DNA of 64,000 nt from RYN-230 sp963720645 (GTDB lineage: Bacteria; Actinomycetota; Actinomycetes; Streptosporangiales; Streptosporangiaceae): the NCBI GenBank assembly GCA_963720645.1, contig CAVRFX010000021.1, positions 62,001-126,000 on the forward strand, read 5' to 3'. The position numbers were made by a program, and so were the translations under genes. Below are positions 17,595 through 27,303 of this stretch, piece after piece. Numbering within the stretch: position 1 is the stretch's first letter; each line of letters opens with the position of its first letter. The notes below the pieces were generated by a model. The model saw nothing but the letters and a program-made list of their open reading frames with translations. It did no database searches and was not told where the DNA came from.

Positions 17595-18644
17595 GTGGCC
17601 CACGAGCTTGCCCACCCGCCGAAGGCCCAGCCCGGGGACTTGATCGCGGTGCTGTCGCCGTCGTTCGCTGCGCCCGGTGCCTTTCCCGCAGTCCACGAGC
17701 AAGCCATGCGACGGCTGACTGAAGTGACCGGGCTGGTGCCGGTCGAGTTCCCGACGACGCGGCAGCTCGGCGCCTCGCCGAAGGCGCGCGCGGCAGACAT
17801 CAACGCAGCGTTCGCCGACCCGGCCATCCGCGCCATCCTCGCGGTCGTCGGCGGCGAAGATCAGATCACCGTTGTCCCGCACCTCGACGCCGATCTCGCC
17901 CGCCACGATCCGAAACCGCTCCTCGGAACGAGCGACAACACGAACGTGCATAACTGGCTCTGGACGGCCGGTGTGGCCAGCTTCTATGGAGGTTCGTCTC
18001 AGGTCCACCTCGGGCCCGGGCCGCGTGTCGATGACATTCACGCGGTGTCGCTTCGTGCCGCGCTGCTCACCGGCGGGTCGGTCGAGCTGACCAGCCCCGG
18101 CGAGTCCGAGGATGTCGGCGTCGACTGGGCAGACCCCCGCGCCCTGACGTCCTTTGGCGAGCGGGAGCCCGCTGAACCCTGGAGCTGGCACGGTCCGCGA
18201 CGGTCCGTCACAGGGCGTACCTGGGGTGGATGCCTCGAGGTAATCGAGTGGATACTCACCGCCGGTCGCTTTCCCGCCCGGGCCGACGTGCTCAGCGGCG
18301 GCGTGCTGCTCCTCGAGACGTCCGAGGAGCTTCTTCCGGCCCGGAACGTTGGCTGGATAGTGCGCTCACTCGGGGAACGAGGCATCCTGGGCGCGGTCAG
18401 CGCCGTGCTGGTGGCCCGTCCCCCCGTAGCCGATTTCACCCGCCGGCCAGCTGAGGCAGAGCGGGCCCGCCTGCGCCGCGAGCAGGCCGATGTGATCGTC
18501 GGGCTCATCCAGCGTTACAACCCGCAGGCCGTCGTGTGTGTCGGCATCCCCTTCGGGCACACCCGGCCGCAATGGATCATCCCTCACGGCGGAACGATGA
18601 CCGTGGACGGTGCGGCCAGGCGCATCTTCGCCGACTACTCCTAG
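17595..18644 (+). CDS. Peptidase S66 family (LD-carboxypeptidase / MccF-like)
   Basis: A 349-residue protein with the S66 layout: an opening KAQPGDLIAVLSPSFAAP, the nucleophile in LLGTSDNTNVHNWL (Ser113), the catalytic Glu in GGCLEVIEWIL and the His in GIPFGHTRPQWIIP. The family contains LD-carboxypeptidases that recycle murein tetrapeptides and the MccF proteins that destroy microcin C-type aminoacyl adenylates. The wording around Ser and the length favour the MccF side, but the sequence does not settle the substrate. The start is a GTG at 17595. It follows the phosphorylase pair by 45 bases and may share its transcript. Confidence 0.88.
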   Translation: MAHELAHPPKAQPGDLIAVLSPSFAAPGAFPAVHEQAMRRLTEVTGLVPVEFPTTRQLGASPKARAADINAAFADPAIRAILAVVGGEDQITVVPHLDADLARHDPKPLLGTSDNTNVHNWLWTAGVASFYGGSSQVHLGPGPRVDDIHAVSLRAALLTGGSVELTSPGESEDVGVDWADPRALTSFGEREPAEPWSWHGPRRSVTGRTWGGCLEVIEWILTAGRFPARADVLSGGVLLLETSEELLPARNVGWIVRSLGERGILGAVSAVLVARPPVADFTRRPAEAERARLRREQADVIVGLIQRYNPQAVVCVGIPFGHTRPQWIIPHGGTMTVDGAARRIFADYS

Positions 18645-18668
18645 GCCCCGGGCTGAGGCGCCGGGCGA

Positions 18669-19874
18669 TTACCCGTTCTGCCGGGCGAACCACTGCTGCG
18701 CCTGGTGGCCCACGCCCTGGTCGAGACCGGCCGTGCACGACCAGTTGCTCCGGAAGCGGGTGGGGTCGTTCAGGCTCCCGGTCTCGAGGAGCTGGCCCCT
18801 GACGAGCAGGGTCATGATGAGGCCGAACTTGTGGGCCTGCAGGTAGCGGAGGAACCGGGGCGCAGCCACCGGCGCGTCGTCCCAGCATGCCCACGGTGCG
18901 CGGGGCCGGGCGTAGTCGGCCCACTCACCCTCGACGACAGGGGCGTGCCCGCTGTTGGCGATGTACCCGAACTCCGAGTCCCACGTTCCGGGCTGATGCG
19001 GTGCCGGGGGGCGGTGCTCGCTGTATTCGAGGGGCCCGTCGCCGGTGATGTGGTAACGCCACGCTTCATTCAGGAGGCTGCCCGCGCTGATCCCCTCGAC
19101 CCAGAACAGGTTCGACGCCCGGGCGCGGACGTAGTCGGCCAGGGCCTGCATCCCGAGGTAGTGGTGACCGCGGCAGTCGCCGCCGTAGTGCCAGAACGCC
19201 CAGCCGCACGGGGCCCGTTGCGCTGGCTCGTTAAAGATGTCGAACACCACCTCAGGATCTGTCCCGAAATGAGAGGCGATGGAGTCCCAGAAGGCTTCGC
19301 TCCGCCGCGTCGGCATGGACTCCACGAGGCTGGCGTGGTCGAGTTGCCACTGGAGGTTCAGCACCACGACCAGGCCGCGGCGCTCTGCGAAGTGCACTTC
19401 GGTCGTGACCGCGGAGAGGAACGCCTGGTTGATGTGGCCGGTGATGCTGACCAGATTCGCCTGGCGGACCTGGAACCGGACCGTGTTCGCGCACCAGTCG
19501 TCCGCGGCAGCCGCGATGTCGGCCTCGTCCTGGGCCATCTGAGCCGCGTAGTCGGTGTGGGCCAGCCCGGTGAGATTGATCCCGTACGGGATGTACCGTC
19601 CGGTGGGGCCGGTGACGACCGTCCCGCTGACGCGGAACGGCCCCTTCGCGTGGTGGCAGGCTGCCGCCGGGGCACTCGCTGGTTCCCGCTTTTCCGCCAC
19701 CGGTCTCGCGCCGGCCGGCGGCGAACCGGCTACCCTGGCGGCCCGCCCATGCGAAACCGCCCATGACGCCCCGCCGATGCCCGTCCCCACCAGCGCCACC
19801 AGGCCGATCGCGAGCGGAGGGGTCAGCACGCGCCGACGGCGAGCGGCGTGTGCTGGCGGCGGACGTCTCCTCAT
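18669..19874 (-). CDS. Glycoside hydrolase family 5 (cellulase-like), secreted or anchored
   Basis: A 401-residue protein. A basic N-terminus and one hydrophobic helix (PPLAIGLVALVGTGIGGASW, residues about 19-38) suggest a signal anchor. Then come GINLTGLAHT, NTVRFQV, the acid-base Glu in VVFDIFNEPAQ and the nucleophile Glu in HAPVVEGEWADY, the two GH5 catalytic glutamates. Several Cys pairs fit an exported protein. GH5 enzymes cut beta-1,4-glucans or mannans; the substrate here is open. The ATG at 19874 is the first codon before the arginine run. It is convergent with the S66 gene, with 24 bases between stops. Confidence 0.87.
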   Translation of the reverse strand: MRRRPPPAHAARRRRVLTPPLAIGLVALVGTGIGGASWAVSHGRAARVAGSPPAGARPVAEKREPASAPAAACHHAKGPFRVSGTVVTGPTGRYIPYGINLTGLAHTDYAAQMAQDEADIAAAADDWCANTVRFQVRQANLVSITGHINQAFLSAVTTEVHFAERRGLVVVLNLQWQLDHASLVESMPTRRSEAFWDSIASHFGTDPEVVFDIFNEPAQRAPCGWAFWHYGGDCRGHHYLGMQALADYVRARASNLFWVEGISAGSLLNEAWRYHITGDGPLEYSEHRPPAPHQPGTWDSEFGYIANSGHAPVVEGEWADYARPRAPWACWDDAPVAAPRFLRYLQAHKFGLIMTLLVRGQLLETGSLNDPTRFRSNWSCTAGLDQGVGHQAQQWFARQNG

Positions 19875-20059
19875 GATCTGGCTCCCGTGAGTACCGGCAG
19901 TCCATAATCACCCTGTACGGACCAGCCGGATACATCAATGCACAAGAACCACTGTTTGCGCAGTACCTACCGGAGTGGGCCCGGGCTCGGGCTGGCCGGT
20001 TGCTGGTCTCCTTGCCGTCGGCGTCATCCACCCTGTTGTCCTTCCGGCCCGCGGACCCA

Positions 20060-21519
20060 TCAACCGCCCGCGCTCCGCGCTGAGGTGCCCTCATGCCGCC
20101 CTGCGTGGCCTGGCCACCAGGCGCGGCGCCCGATGAGCGCGGTCAGGCTGGGAGAGAAGAACATGGCCATGACGAACGCGGCGAGCGCGATCCCGCAGGA
20201 CACGGCGAATCCCAGCTGCGACAAGATCGTGTTCCCGGCCAGGGTCAGCGAGGCAAAGGTGCCCGCCAGGATCAGCCCGGCCGCGGCGATGGCCGGCCCG
20301 GCGTGCCGCAACGCGATGGCGGCGGCCTGCCGCGGCGGCATGCCGTCCCTCGCCTGCTCGCGAAGCCGCGCGATCATGAGGATGTTGTAGTCGGTGCCCA
20401 GCGCGACGACGAACAGGTACATGTACACCGGCAGCAGGAACACCAGCCCGGGCTGGCCGGCGAGTCCCTGGAACACCAGGACGCTGGCGCCCAGGGTGGC
20501 GCCGAACCCGAGGCCGACCGAGGCCATCAGGTACCAGGGCGCTACCACGCTGCGCAGCAGCAGCGCCAGGATGACCAGGATGATGACCGCAGCGACCGGG
20601 AACACCACCGCATAGTCGTGGTTGACCGCCCGCTGGATGTCGGCGAATACCGCAGTCGTCCCGCCGACCAGCGCGTAGGTGCCTGCTGGCGCGGCCGCGT
20701 GGGCGCCAGGCCTCAGCTTGCTCTTCATCACCGTCACCGCGGCCGTGGACTGCGGGTTGTACGACATCGTCACCGTGTAGGCCGCGGTGGCCCGGTCGGA
20801 GCTCACCGCGGGCGGCGCGACCGAGCCGACGCCGGGCAGGGTCTTGAGCTTCGCCTCGTACGCGGTAACGTCCGGCGCGGCCAGCGGCTGGCCCGATGAG
20901 CTGTGCAAGAGCACGACCGTCGGGTCGGTCGCGCCGGGCGGCAGCCCTCTCTCCAGGGTTTTCAGTGCCGTCTGTGACTCGGCGGTGCTCGGGATGCCGG
21001 CCGAGGACAGGCTGCGGTCCCCGTGCCGTTGACGACACCGTTGGGCATGGCTACCAGCGCCGTCTGCACCAGGTGGTTCGGTGACGGGGGTCCGGCCGTG
21101 ACGCCCGCGATGTCATGGATGTGCCTGCCGGTGAGCGCCCCGGCGATCGTGGCGATCTTCGCCGAATCGGCGCTGGTCAGCCGTCCATGGTCGGCACGGG
21201 CGAACACGATGATGGCCGCGGCACTGGTCACGTGGCCTGCTTGCGGAAACGCCTTGTCCTGCAGGTTTGCGGCCCGGATCGATTCGTAGCCCTTCGGCAG
21301 GAAACTGCTCTCGCTGGCCGTGGTGGGCAGGCCAGGCGATGTGGCGATCACCGCGATCGCGGCGATGACCCACAGCGCTATCACCCGCCACGGGTGGCGG
21401 ACCACCACCCTCCCGAGTCCGGCGAACGGGCCCCGGCCTGCGTGGTCCGCCCCGGCTTCGCCGCCAGCCGCACGGCGGACTCTGGTGTCGGTCGCAGAGC
21501 CAGATCTGTTACTCACCAT
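20060..21519 (-). pseudogene. MMPL-family transporter with internal deletion and frame change
   Basis: The first part (21519-about 21025) starts with an MMPL N-terminus: GLGRVVVRHPWRVIALWVIA, TM1, and the outside domain with SSFLPKGYESIRAANL and IIVFARADHGRL. Near 21010-21030 the reading frame changes. The second part (about 21020-20060) begins inside the second outside domain (GIPSTAESQTALKTL, PPGATDPTVVLLHSS) and carries the last membrane bundle with ALGTDYNILMIARLREQA. Helices 2-6, roughly 230-250 residues, are missing. The intact family exports lipids or drugs with about 700 residues and twelve helices. This copy cannot make a working transporter. Confidence 0.88.
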
Positions 21520-21714
21520 GTTCCTTCCCCGGTGTCTCGATGATGGTTACGCCGCTCGGGCGAGCGTGTGCAGGATGAAGACCCGGCGGTCGGCCAGCCG
21601 GGTCGCGGCGAGGCGGCCGGGCCAGGACGCGAGCACCGTGCCGGTCAGGAGGCTGGCCGGCAGGATCGGTGACCGGGCTGGGCCCGGCCCACCGGGTCGG
21701 GGAGCCGGCCTGGG

Positions 21715-23058
21715 TCACGGCGCACCGGCCGACACGGCGGCGACGTCGCGGGGTGCGCCCGAGTCGGCCGTGCTGAGCGGCACGGCGCTCCCCCGCACCA
21801 GCCCGAACTGCACGGACTGGCGTGGCAGTGCGGCGTCGAGCGCCCAGTCGCTGGCCACCCGCACCCGGTTGGCTGGCAGTGACAGCAGGTGATAGCCGCG
21901 GGTCACCAGCTTGGCCAGCCAGCCGGCCAGCGGCACCCCGAGCGGATCGGCGGCCGCCTTGACCCCAGCCAGGTCCACCACGAATCCGAGGTCACGGTGG
22001 TGGTAGGCGCGCCTGGTGCCGAGGCCGAGGGACGCGGTGATGTTGCGGGCCGCGAGCTTGCCCTGCCGCACTGCATGCTGCGCGGTCATGCCGGTGATCT
22101 GGCCGGGGCGGGCGAGGTCGGGGACGGCGGCGATGTCACCGCAGCTGAATACCTCGGGATGACCGGGCACGTTCAGGTACTTGTCCACGATCAGCCGGCC
22201 GCTGGCCGTGGGCAGCCCGAGGGGCTCGATCAGCGGGTCGGGACGTACCCCGACGCACCAGATCAGCGACCGTGTCGGCACGAACTCGCCGCTGGACAGC
22301 CGCACGCCGTCGCGGGTGGCCTCGACGATGGTGGTACCGGTGCGGATATACACGCCCCGCCGGGCCAGCGTCCGGTGCGCGGTCTCGGCGAGCCGGGGCG
22401 ACAGCTCGGGGAGCACGTGCGCGCTGCGGTCGATCAGCAGCCAGCGGATCTGCTGGCCGCGCAGGCCGTCACGGCCGCGCGCGAGATCCCGGGTGAGCAG
22501 CTGCCCGTGGGCGGCGACCTCCGTTCCGGTGTAGCCGGCGCCCACCACGACGAAGGTGCACCGAGCCTGCCGCTCAGCAGGGTCCTCGCAGGCCTCCGCC
22601 AGCTCGAGCTGGCGCAGCAGATGATCGCGCAGGTACAGAGCCTCGGCGATGCTCCGGAACCCGTGGGCGTGCCGGGCCACCCCCGGGATGGGCAAGAGCT
22701 TGTTGACGCTGCCCGCCGTGACCAGCAGGCGGTCGTAAACGGCCGCCCCGCGGCTGCCCTCGGGGTTGGTGAACTCGACCCGGCGGCTGGCCAGGTCGAT
22801 CCGGTCCACGGTGCCGAGCAGCAGCCGGGCGCCGGGGCAGGCGGTGCGCAGCGGCACGGCTACCCGGCGCGGATCCAGGACCCCCGCCGTGACCTCGGGC
22901 AGCAGCGGCAGGTACAGGAAGTAATCGGTGGGATTGATCAGCGTCACCTCGACCTGGTGCCCGGCCAGCCGGGCCAGCCGCCGCGCGGCATGCATCCCGG
23001 CGAAGCCGGGCCCGACGATGACCACCCGCGTGGGCGTGGCGTCCGTGATGTGCGTCAT
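21715..23058 (-). CDS. ndh: NDH-2-type NAD(P)/FAD-dependent dehydrogenase
   Basis: A 447-residue flavoprotein with two Rossmann folds: FAD site VVIVGPGFAGMHAARRL near residue 12, NAD site FVVVGAGYTGTEVAAHG near 165-180, and the second FAD contact EVFSCGDIAAVPD. INPTDYFLYLPLLPEVTAG is typical of type-II NADH:quinone dehydrogenases and their actinobacterial relatives. It would pass electrons from NADH to quinone at the inner face of the membrane without pumping protons. The ATG at 23058 has GGAG upstream. Its upstream DNA carries the element shared with the SDR at 13.2-14.1 kb, so both may answer the same signal. Confidence 0.88.
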   Translation of the reverse strand: MTHITDATPTRVVIVGPGFAGMHAARRLARLAGHQVEVTLINPTDYFLYLPLLPEVTAGVLDPRRVAVPLRTACPGARLLLGTVDRIDLASRRVEFTNPEGSRGAAVYDRLLVTAGSVNKLLPIPGVARHAHGFRSIAEALYLRDHLLRQLELAEACEDPAERQARCTFVVVGAGYTGTEVAAHGQLLTRDLARGRDGLRGQQIRWLLIDRSAHVLPELSPRLAETAHRTLARRGVYIRTGTTIVEATRDGVRLSSGEFVPTRSLIWCVGVRPDPLIEPLGLPTASGRLIVDKYLNVPGHPEVFSCGDIAAVPDLARPGQITGMTAQHAVRQGKLAARNITASLGLGTRRAYHHRDLGFVVDLAGVKAAADPLGVPLAGWLAKLVTRGYHLLSLPANRVRVASDWALDAALPRQSVQFGLVRGSAVPLSTADSGAPRDVAAVSAGAP

Positions 23059-23126
23059 CAGCTGGTTCTCCGTTGCGTTCCAGTTCGGTGCCAGGCCGGC
23101 ATCCCGATGGGGATTCCGTGACCTGC

Positions 23127-23187
23127 ACGTTATGGAGCGGCACGGGGGCGTGACGTCACCCAAAGGTGCCGTGAGGGTGGAATCTTC
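23127..23187 (-). promoter_or_regulatory. Shared upstream element, copy 2
   Basis: ACGTTATG (23127-23134), GTCAC (23155-23159), AAGGTGCC (23163-23170), GGTG (23176-23179) and ATCTTC (23182-23187) repeat the order and spacing of 14178-14238 to within one base. It begins 69 bases before the start of the NDH-2-type gene. It looks like a promoter with an activator site; the regulator is unknown. Confidence 0.5.
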
Positions 23188-23267
23188 TCCGGCGGGACCG
23201 GGCACCGAGGTGGCTCCCCGGCTCGCTCGCGTGCGACGTCCAGGCCCTGCCGCCAGCAGCCAGCCGC

Positions 23268-24269
23268 TCAGGCCGCGGGCGCCACCTGGAGCTTGATGCC
23301 CTCGCCGCTGCGGACGCTGGCCAGCGCCTCGGGGAACTGGTCAAGGGCGAAGGGCGGGCGCAGCAGCGGGCTGGTCTCGATGATGCCCGCCCCCATCAGG
23401 TCGGCCGCCGCGCCGAAGCTGTTCAGCACGGCCATCGACCCGAGCACGGTGATCTCGTCGTTGTAGATGCGGAACGGGGACAGTGACACGCTCGCGTCGC
23501 CGCCGGCCACGCCAAAGATCAGCAGCCGGCCGCCACGATCGAGCGCGCCGAACGCCGCCTCGATCGCGGACGGGGCCCCGGTTGCGTCCACCGCCACCCC
23601 GAACGAGCCGTGATCGAGCGCGGAGACATCCTCGGCGACGCTGGCCGCGCCGACGGCCCTGGCCGCCGTCAGCCGGGCCGCCTTCCGGTCCACCACGCTT
23701 ACGGAACGGGCGCCCGCGTGGTTGAGCAACTGGAGCAGCAGCAGGCCCATGGTGCCCGCGCCGATCAGCAGCACGTCATGGCCGAGGACCGGGCCGAGGC
23801 GGCGCAGCCCGTGCACGGCGCAGGACAGCGGCTCGATCAGTGCACCCTGGGCGTCATCCACGCTGTCCGGGATGCGGTAGGCGTTGACCGCGGGCACGGC
23901 GACGTACTCGGCGAACGCCCCGTTCACGGTGTCCCCGACCGCATTCCAGTTCGCGCACAGATTTCCGCGCCCGCCGCGGCACGCCGGGCAGTGCCCGCAG
24001 AACAGCGAGGGATCCACGGCGACCCGTGCACCCTCTGGCCAGTCCCCGGGAACCCCGGCGCCGCGGGCCACGATCCGGCCGGCGAACTCGTGGCCCGGGA
24101 TGATCGGGTACGGCGTGGGCGGGAACTCACCGTCGGCGATGTGCAGGTCAGTGCCGCAGATGCCGCACATGCCCACCCGGATGACCAGCTCGCCGTGCTG
24201 CGGCGCCGGGTCGGCGGCCTCGGTGATCTTGAGCTGGCCAGGTGCCTCCCAGATAGCGGCACGCATCAT
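23268..24269 (-). CDS. Zinc-dependent alcohol (polyol) dehydrogenase
   Basis: A 333-residue MDR-family enzyme. The catalytic zinc site is CGICGTDLHIADG with GHEFAGRIV, the structural zinc loop is CGHCPACRGGRGNLC, and the nucleotide fold is LLIGAGTMGLLLLQLL. Relatives oxidise sorbitol, threonine, butanediol or similar alcohols with NAD(P). As the last gene behind a polyol-type ABC transporter, it probably oxidises the imported sugar alcohol. Two ATG codons stand side by side at 24269 and 24266 after a GAGAGG site. The protein looks intact although several upstream genes in its operon are not. Confidence 0.9.
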   Translation of the reverse strand: MMRAAIWEAPGQLKITEAADPAPQHGELVIRVGMCGICGTDLHIADGEFPPTPYPIIPGHEFAGRIVARGAGVPGDWPEGARVAVDPSLFCGHCPACRGGRGNLCANWNAVGDTVNGAFAEYVAVPAVNAYRIPDSVDDAQGALIEPLSCAVHGLRRLGPVLGHDVLLIGAGTMGLLLLQLLNHAGARSVSVVDRKAARLTAARAVGAASVAEDVSALDHGSFGVAVDATGAPSAIEAAFGALDRGGRLLIFGVAGGDASVSLSPFRIYNDEITVLGSMAVLNSFGAAADLMGAGIIETSPLLRPPFALDQFPEALASVRSGEGIKLQVAPAA

Positions 24270-24334
24270 GTCCTCTCAGGGTTGCCGGTCATGGCCATCG
24301 TTCCCGGTGGGCTGGCTCGCGGCGGGTGACGCTG

Positions 24335-25405
24335 TCATTCGCCGACCCGCAGCCCCGTGGCCGCGTCGAATATGTGCAGGTGAGTGGTATCCACCCCGAC
24401 CTTGACGGTGTCCCCGTGCCGGGGGTGCTCCCGGCCGGACCTGACGATGACATTGCTCGCCGGGTCGTCGGCCAGGTGACCGTAGACGTAGGAGTCGCTG
24501 CCCAGGTCCTCGACCAGCACGACCCTGACCGTCAGCTCGCCGTCGCCGATCGTCAGGTGCTCAGGCCTGACTCCGATGATCAGCTTGCCGTGGCCCCCGG
24601 CCGCGCGCAGCTGGGCGTCGGCCGGCCGGAGCGTGGCGGTGCCCAGATGGATGCCGTCAGTATCCGCGGTGGCCTCGAACCGGTTCATGGCCGGCGAGCC
24701 GATGAACCCGGCCACGAACACATTCGCCGGCCGGTCATACAACTCCGTTGGCGAGGCGAACTGCTGCAGCTGCCCGGCCCGCATGACCGCCACCCGCTCA
24801 CCCATGGTCATGGCTTCCACCTGGTCATGGGTCACATAAACGGTGGTCACCCGCAGCCGGCGCTGCAGCTCGGCGATCTGCGTCCGGGTCGACACCCGCA
24901 GCTGGGCGTCCAAGGACAGCGGCTCGTCCATGCAGAAGACCTTGGGCTCACGGACGATCGCGCGGCCCATGGCCACCCGCTGGCGCTGCCCGCCGGACAG
25001 GTTACGCGGCTTGCGGTCCAGGAACGGCTCCAGGTCGAGCAGCTTGGCCGCCTCCCGGACCCGGCGGGCGCGCTCGTCCTTGGCCACGCCCTGCATCTTT
25101 AGCGCGAAGCCCATGTTCTCGCCGACGGTCTTGCTCGGGTAGAGCGCGTAGTTCTGGAACACCATCGCGATGTCCCGGTCCCGGGACGGCACGCCCACCA
25201 TGTCCTTGCCATCGATGCGGATCGATCCGTCGTCTATCTCTTCCAGCCCGGCCAGCATCCGCAGGGCCGTGGTCTTGCCGCAACCCGACGGGCCCACCAT
25301 GACCACGAACTCGCCGTCCTTGATGGCCAGCTGGAGCGCGTCCACCGCTGGCCGCTCCGCGCCCGGGTAGATGCACGTCGCGCTGTCGTACGTGACCTCA
25401 GCCAT
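24335..25405 (-). CDS. Sugar/polyol ABC transporter ATP-binding protein, altered D-loop
   Basis: A 356-residue MalK/UgpC-type ATPase: Walker A GPSGCGKTTALRMLAGL, signature LSGGQRQRVAMGRA, Walker B KVFCMDEP, then a C-terminal OB-like regulatory domain with LIIGVRPEHLTIGDG. Where the family has EPLSNLDA, this protein has EPLSLDAQ: the Asn codon of the D-loop is gone, shortening a rigidly conserved spacing by one residue. This may weaken ATP hydrolysis. It would power the two permeases encoded upstream. The ATG at 25405 and family start (MAEVTYDSAT) agree. Confidence 0.92.
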   Translation of the reverse strand: MAEVTYDSATCIYPGAERPAVDALQLAIKDGEFVVMVGPSGCGKTTALRMLAGLEEIDDGSIRIDGKDMVGVPSRDRDIAMVFQNYALYPSKTVGENMGFALKMQGVAKDERARRVREAAKLLDLEPFLDRKPRNLSGGQRQRVAMGRAIVREPKVFCMDEPLSLDAQLRVSTRTQIAELQRRLRVTTVYVTHDQVEAMTMGERVAVMRAGQLQQFASPTELYDRPANVFVAGFIGSPAMNRFEATADTDGIHLGTATLRPADAQLRAAGGHGKLIIGVRPEHLTIGDGELTVRVVLVEDLGSDSYVYGHLADDPASNVIVRSGREHPRHGDTVKVGVDTTHLHIFDAATGLRVGE

Positions 25406-25434
25406 GATCGACTCCCGTGTTCAGTTGCCTGCGC

Positions 25435-26319
25435 TTACTTGATGGCCCCGAAGGACAGGCCGCGGACCAGCTGGCGCTGCGCCACCCACCCGGCCAGGAT
25501 GACGGGCAGGGTCGCCACCGTCGCCGCCGCGGCCAGCTGGGCGAAGTACAGGCCCTCAGACGAGATAAAGCCGACCAGGAACACCGGTACCGTAGCGGCC
25601 TGGGTCGCGGTGAGATTCACCGCGAAGAAGAACTCATTCCAGGAGAAGATGCAGCAGATCAGCGCGGTGGCGGCCAGGCCAGGCGCCACCACCGGCAAGA
25701 TCACCTCAGTCACCGTCCGGCGCAGCGGCGCCCCGTCCATCTCGGCCGCCTCCAGCAGTTCGCCCGGCACCTCGAGGAAGAATGACTGCATCATCCACAC
25801 CGCGATCGGCAGGTTCATCGCGGTGTACAGGATGACCAGGGTGAAGATGTTGTCCAGCATGTGCAGATCACGGGCGGCGATGTAGATCGGGATGATCGCC
25901 GCGACCACCGGCAGCATCTTGGTACTGATGAAGAAGAACAGCACATCGCGCGTCTTGCGCACCGGGCGCAGCGACAGCGCGAACGCGCACGGGGTGGCCA
26001 GCAGCAGGACCAGGATCGTGGACACGATGGTGGCGAACGCCGAGTTCGCCACGTAGGGCCAGATGCCGCTGGAGAACACCGCCTTGTACTGCGACAGGGT
26101 GGGCGAGAAGAACAGGTGCGGGGTATTGGTGTACGCCTGGGCCTCGGTCTTGAAGGACGTGAGCACCATCCACAGGACCGGGAAGAAGAACACGATGCCG
26201 ACGATCCAGCCGACGATGCCCAGGGTGATGCTGTTGCCGCGCTTCTTCCTGGGCGCCACTCGCCGCGGGGCCGCGCTGGCGACGCCCGCTTCCGCCGTGC
26301 TGATGTCTGCGCTTGTCAT
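25435..26319 (-). CDS. Carbohydrate ABC transporter permease (MalG type)
   Basis: A 294-residue permease with six membrane helices and the coupling loop ELLEAAEMDGAPLRRTVTEV near residue 195. The order of features matches the MalG/SmoG group, whose C-terminus here reads AQRQLVRGLSFGAIK. Its ATG at 26319 overlaps the stop of the partner permease (ATGA), so the two are coupled in translation. The long charged N-terminus before the first helix (APRRVAPRKKRGN) is usual for actinobacterial members. Together with its partner it would form the channel for a sugar alcohol or sugar. Confidence 0.94.
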   Translation of the reverse strand: MTSADISTAEAGVASAAPRRVAPRKKRGNSITLGIVGWIVGIVFFFPVLWMVLTSFKTEAQAYTNTPHLFFSPTLSQYKAVFSSGIWPYVANSAFATIVSTILVLLLATPCAFALSLRPVRKTRDVLFFFISTKMLPVVAAIIPIYIAARDLHMLDNIFTLVILYTAMNLPIAVWMMQSFFLEVPGELLEAAEMDGAPLRRTVTEVILPVVAPGLAATALICCIFSWNEFFFAVNLTATQAATVPVFLVGFISSEGLYFAQLAAAATVATLPVILAGWVAQRQLVRGLSFGAIK

Positions 26320-27254
26320 GCCGCCTGCTCCGTCCCGGAGAACGAGGTGAAGATCAGCCGCAGCGCGAAGGTGGCGATGATGATCGTCGCAATGACCACC
26401 ACCACGCCCATCGCGGCCGCCTGGCCGACCTGGAAGCCCAGGAAGGCCCGCTGGTAGATGTAGAAGGGCAGGTTGGCGCTGGAGATACCCGGGCCGCCCT
26501 GGGTCATCATGTACACCGCGTCGAACTCGTTGACCACGTAGATGGCACCGAGCACGATGCCCAGTTCGATGTACCGGCGCAGGTGCGGGAGGGTCAGCTC
26601 GCGGAAGATCCGCAGCGGCCGGGCACCGTCCGTGCTGGCCGCCTCCAGGATGTCTTTGGGCTGGCTCTGCAGCCCGGCCAGCACGAGCAGCATCATGAAC
26701 GGCGTCCACTGCCAGATCATCTCGATCATCACCGAGCCCAGCGGGAAGCTGCCGACCCAGTTGAAATGACCGATGCCGAACGGCCGGAGCAGGAAGTTGA
26801 CGATGCCGAACGTGGGGTCGAGCATGACCGTCTTCCACAGCAGCGCGCCGGCCACGGGCATGACCAGGAACGGGGTGATCAGCAGGGTGCGCACGATGCC
26901 CCGGCCGAGGAACTTCCGGTCCAGCAGCAGGGCCAGGCCGACGCCGATGACCATCGCGATCAGGACCGTGCCCACGGTCATGATGACCGTGTTCAGCGCG
27001 GTCGTGCGAAACTGGCTGTCCTGGAACACGTCCACGTAGTTGGCGAACCCGACGAAGTGCTCGGAGCCGGGCCGGACCAGGCTCCACGACTGCAGCGAGT
27101 ACCACAGCGTCAGGACGAACGGCAGCTGGGTGACGATGATGGTGAAAACCAGCGCGGGCAGCAGCGGCGCCCGGCGTACCCACCCCTGGCGGCGGCGGTC
27201 GGGGCGGGCGCGCGCGGGCCGCGCGGCGGCAACCGGCGGGGCGATCGCGGTCAT
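26316..27254 (-). CDS. Carbohydrate ABC transporter permease (MalF type)
   Basis: A 312-residue permease. A basic N-terminal tail leads to six helices; the EAA-type coupling loop is ILEAASTDGARPLRIFRELT. LWYSLQSWSLVRPGSEHFVG resembles the SmoF/mannitol-sorbitol branch of the family. The start at 27254 has GGGAGG five bases upstream. It follows the solute-binding protein gene by about 50 bases and overlaps the MalG-type gene by four bases. Confidence 0.94.
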   Translation of the reverse strand: MTAIAPPVAAARPARARPDRRRQGWVRRAPLLPALVFTIIVTQLPFVLTLWYSLQSWSLVRPGSEHFVGFANYVDVFQDSQFRTTALNTVIMTVGTVLIAMVIGVGLALLLDRKFLGRGIVRTLLITPFLVMPVAGALLWKTVMLDPTFGIVNFLLRPFGIGHFNWVGSFPLGSVMIEMIWQWTPFMMLLVLAGLQSQPKDILEAASTDGARPLRIFRELTLPHLRRYIELGIVLGAIYVVNEFDAVYMMTQGGPGISSANLPFYIYQRAFLGFQVGQAAAMGVVVVIATIIIATFALRLIFTSFSGTEQAA

Positions 27255-27303
27255 CGGGGCCTCCCGGAGGGTGGGGTTCTTTCTGCGCAGCAGGGGCCGG
27301 CCA

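Noticed and set aside
21547..21690. Minus-strand stretch ending LTGTVLASWPGRLAATRLA, reminiscent of the end of an FtsX-type permease
   Set aside because: Only about 45 residues, with no start or upstream part; resemblance is too weak to call a gene remnant.
21889..23121. Plus-strand open frame of 410 codons
   Set aside because: Antisense to the NDH-2-type gene; composition typical of a GC-rich shadow frame.
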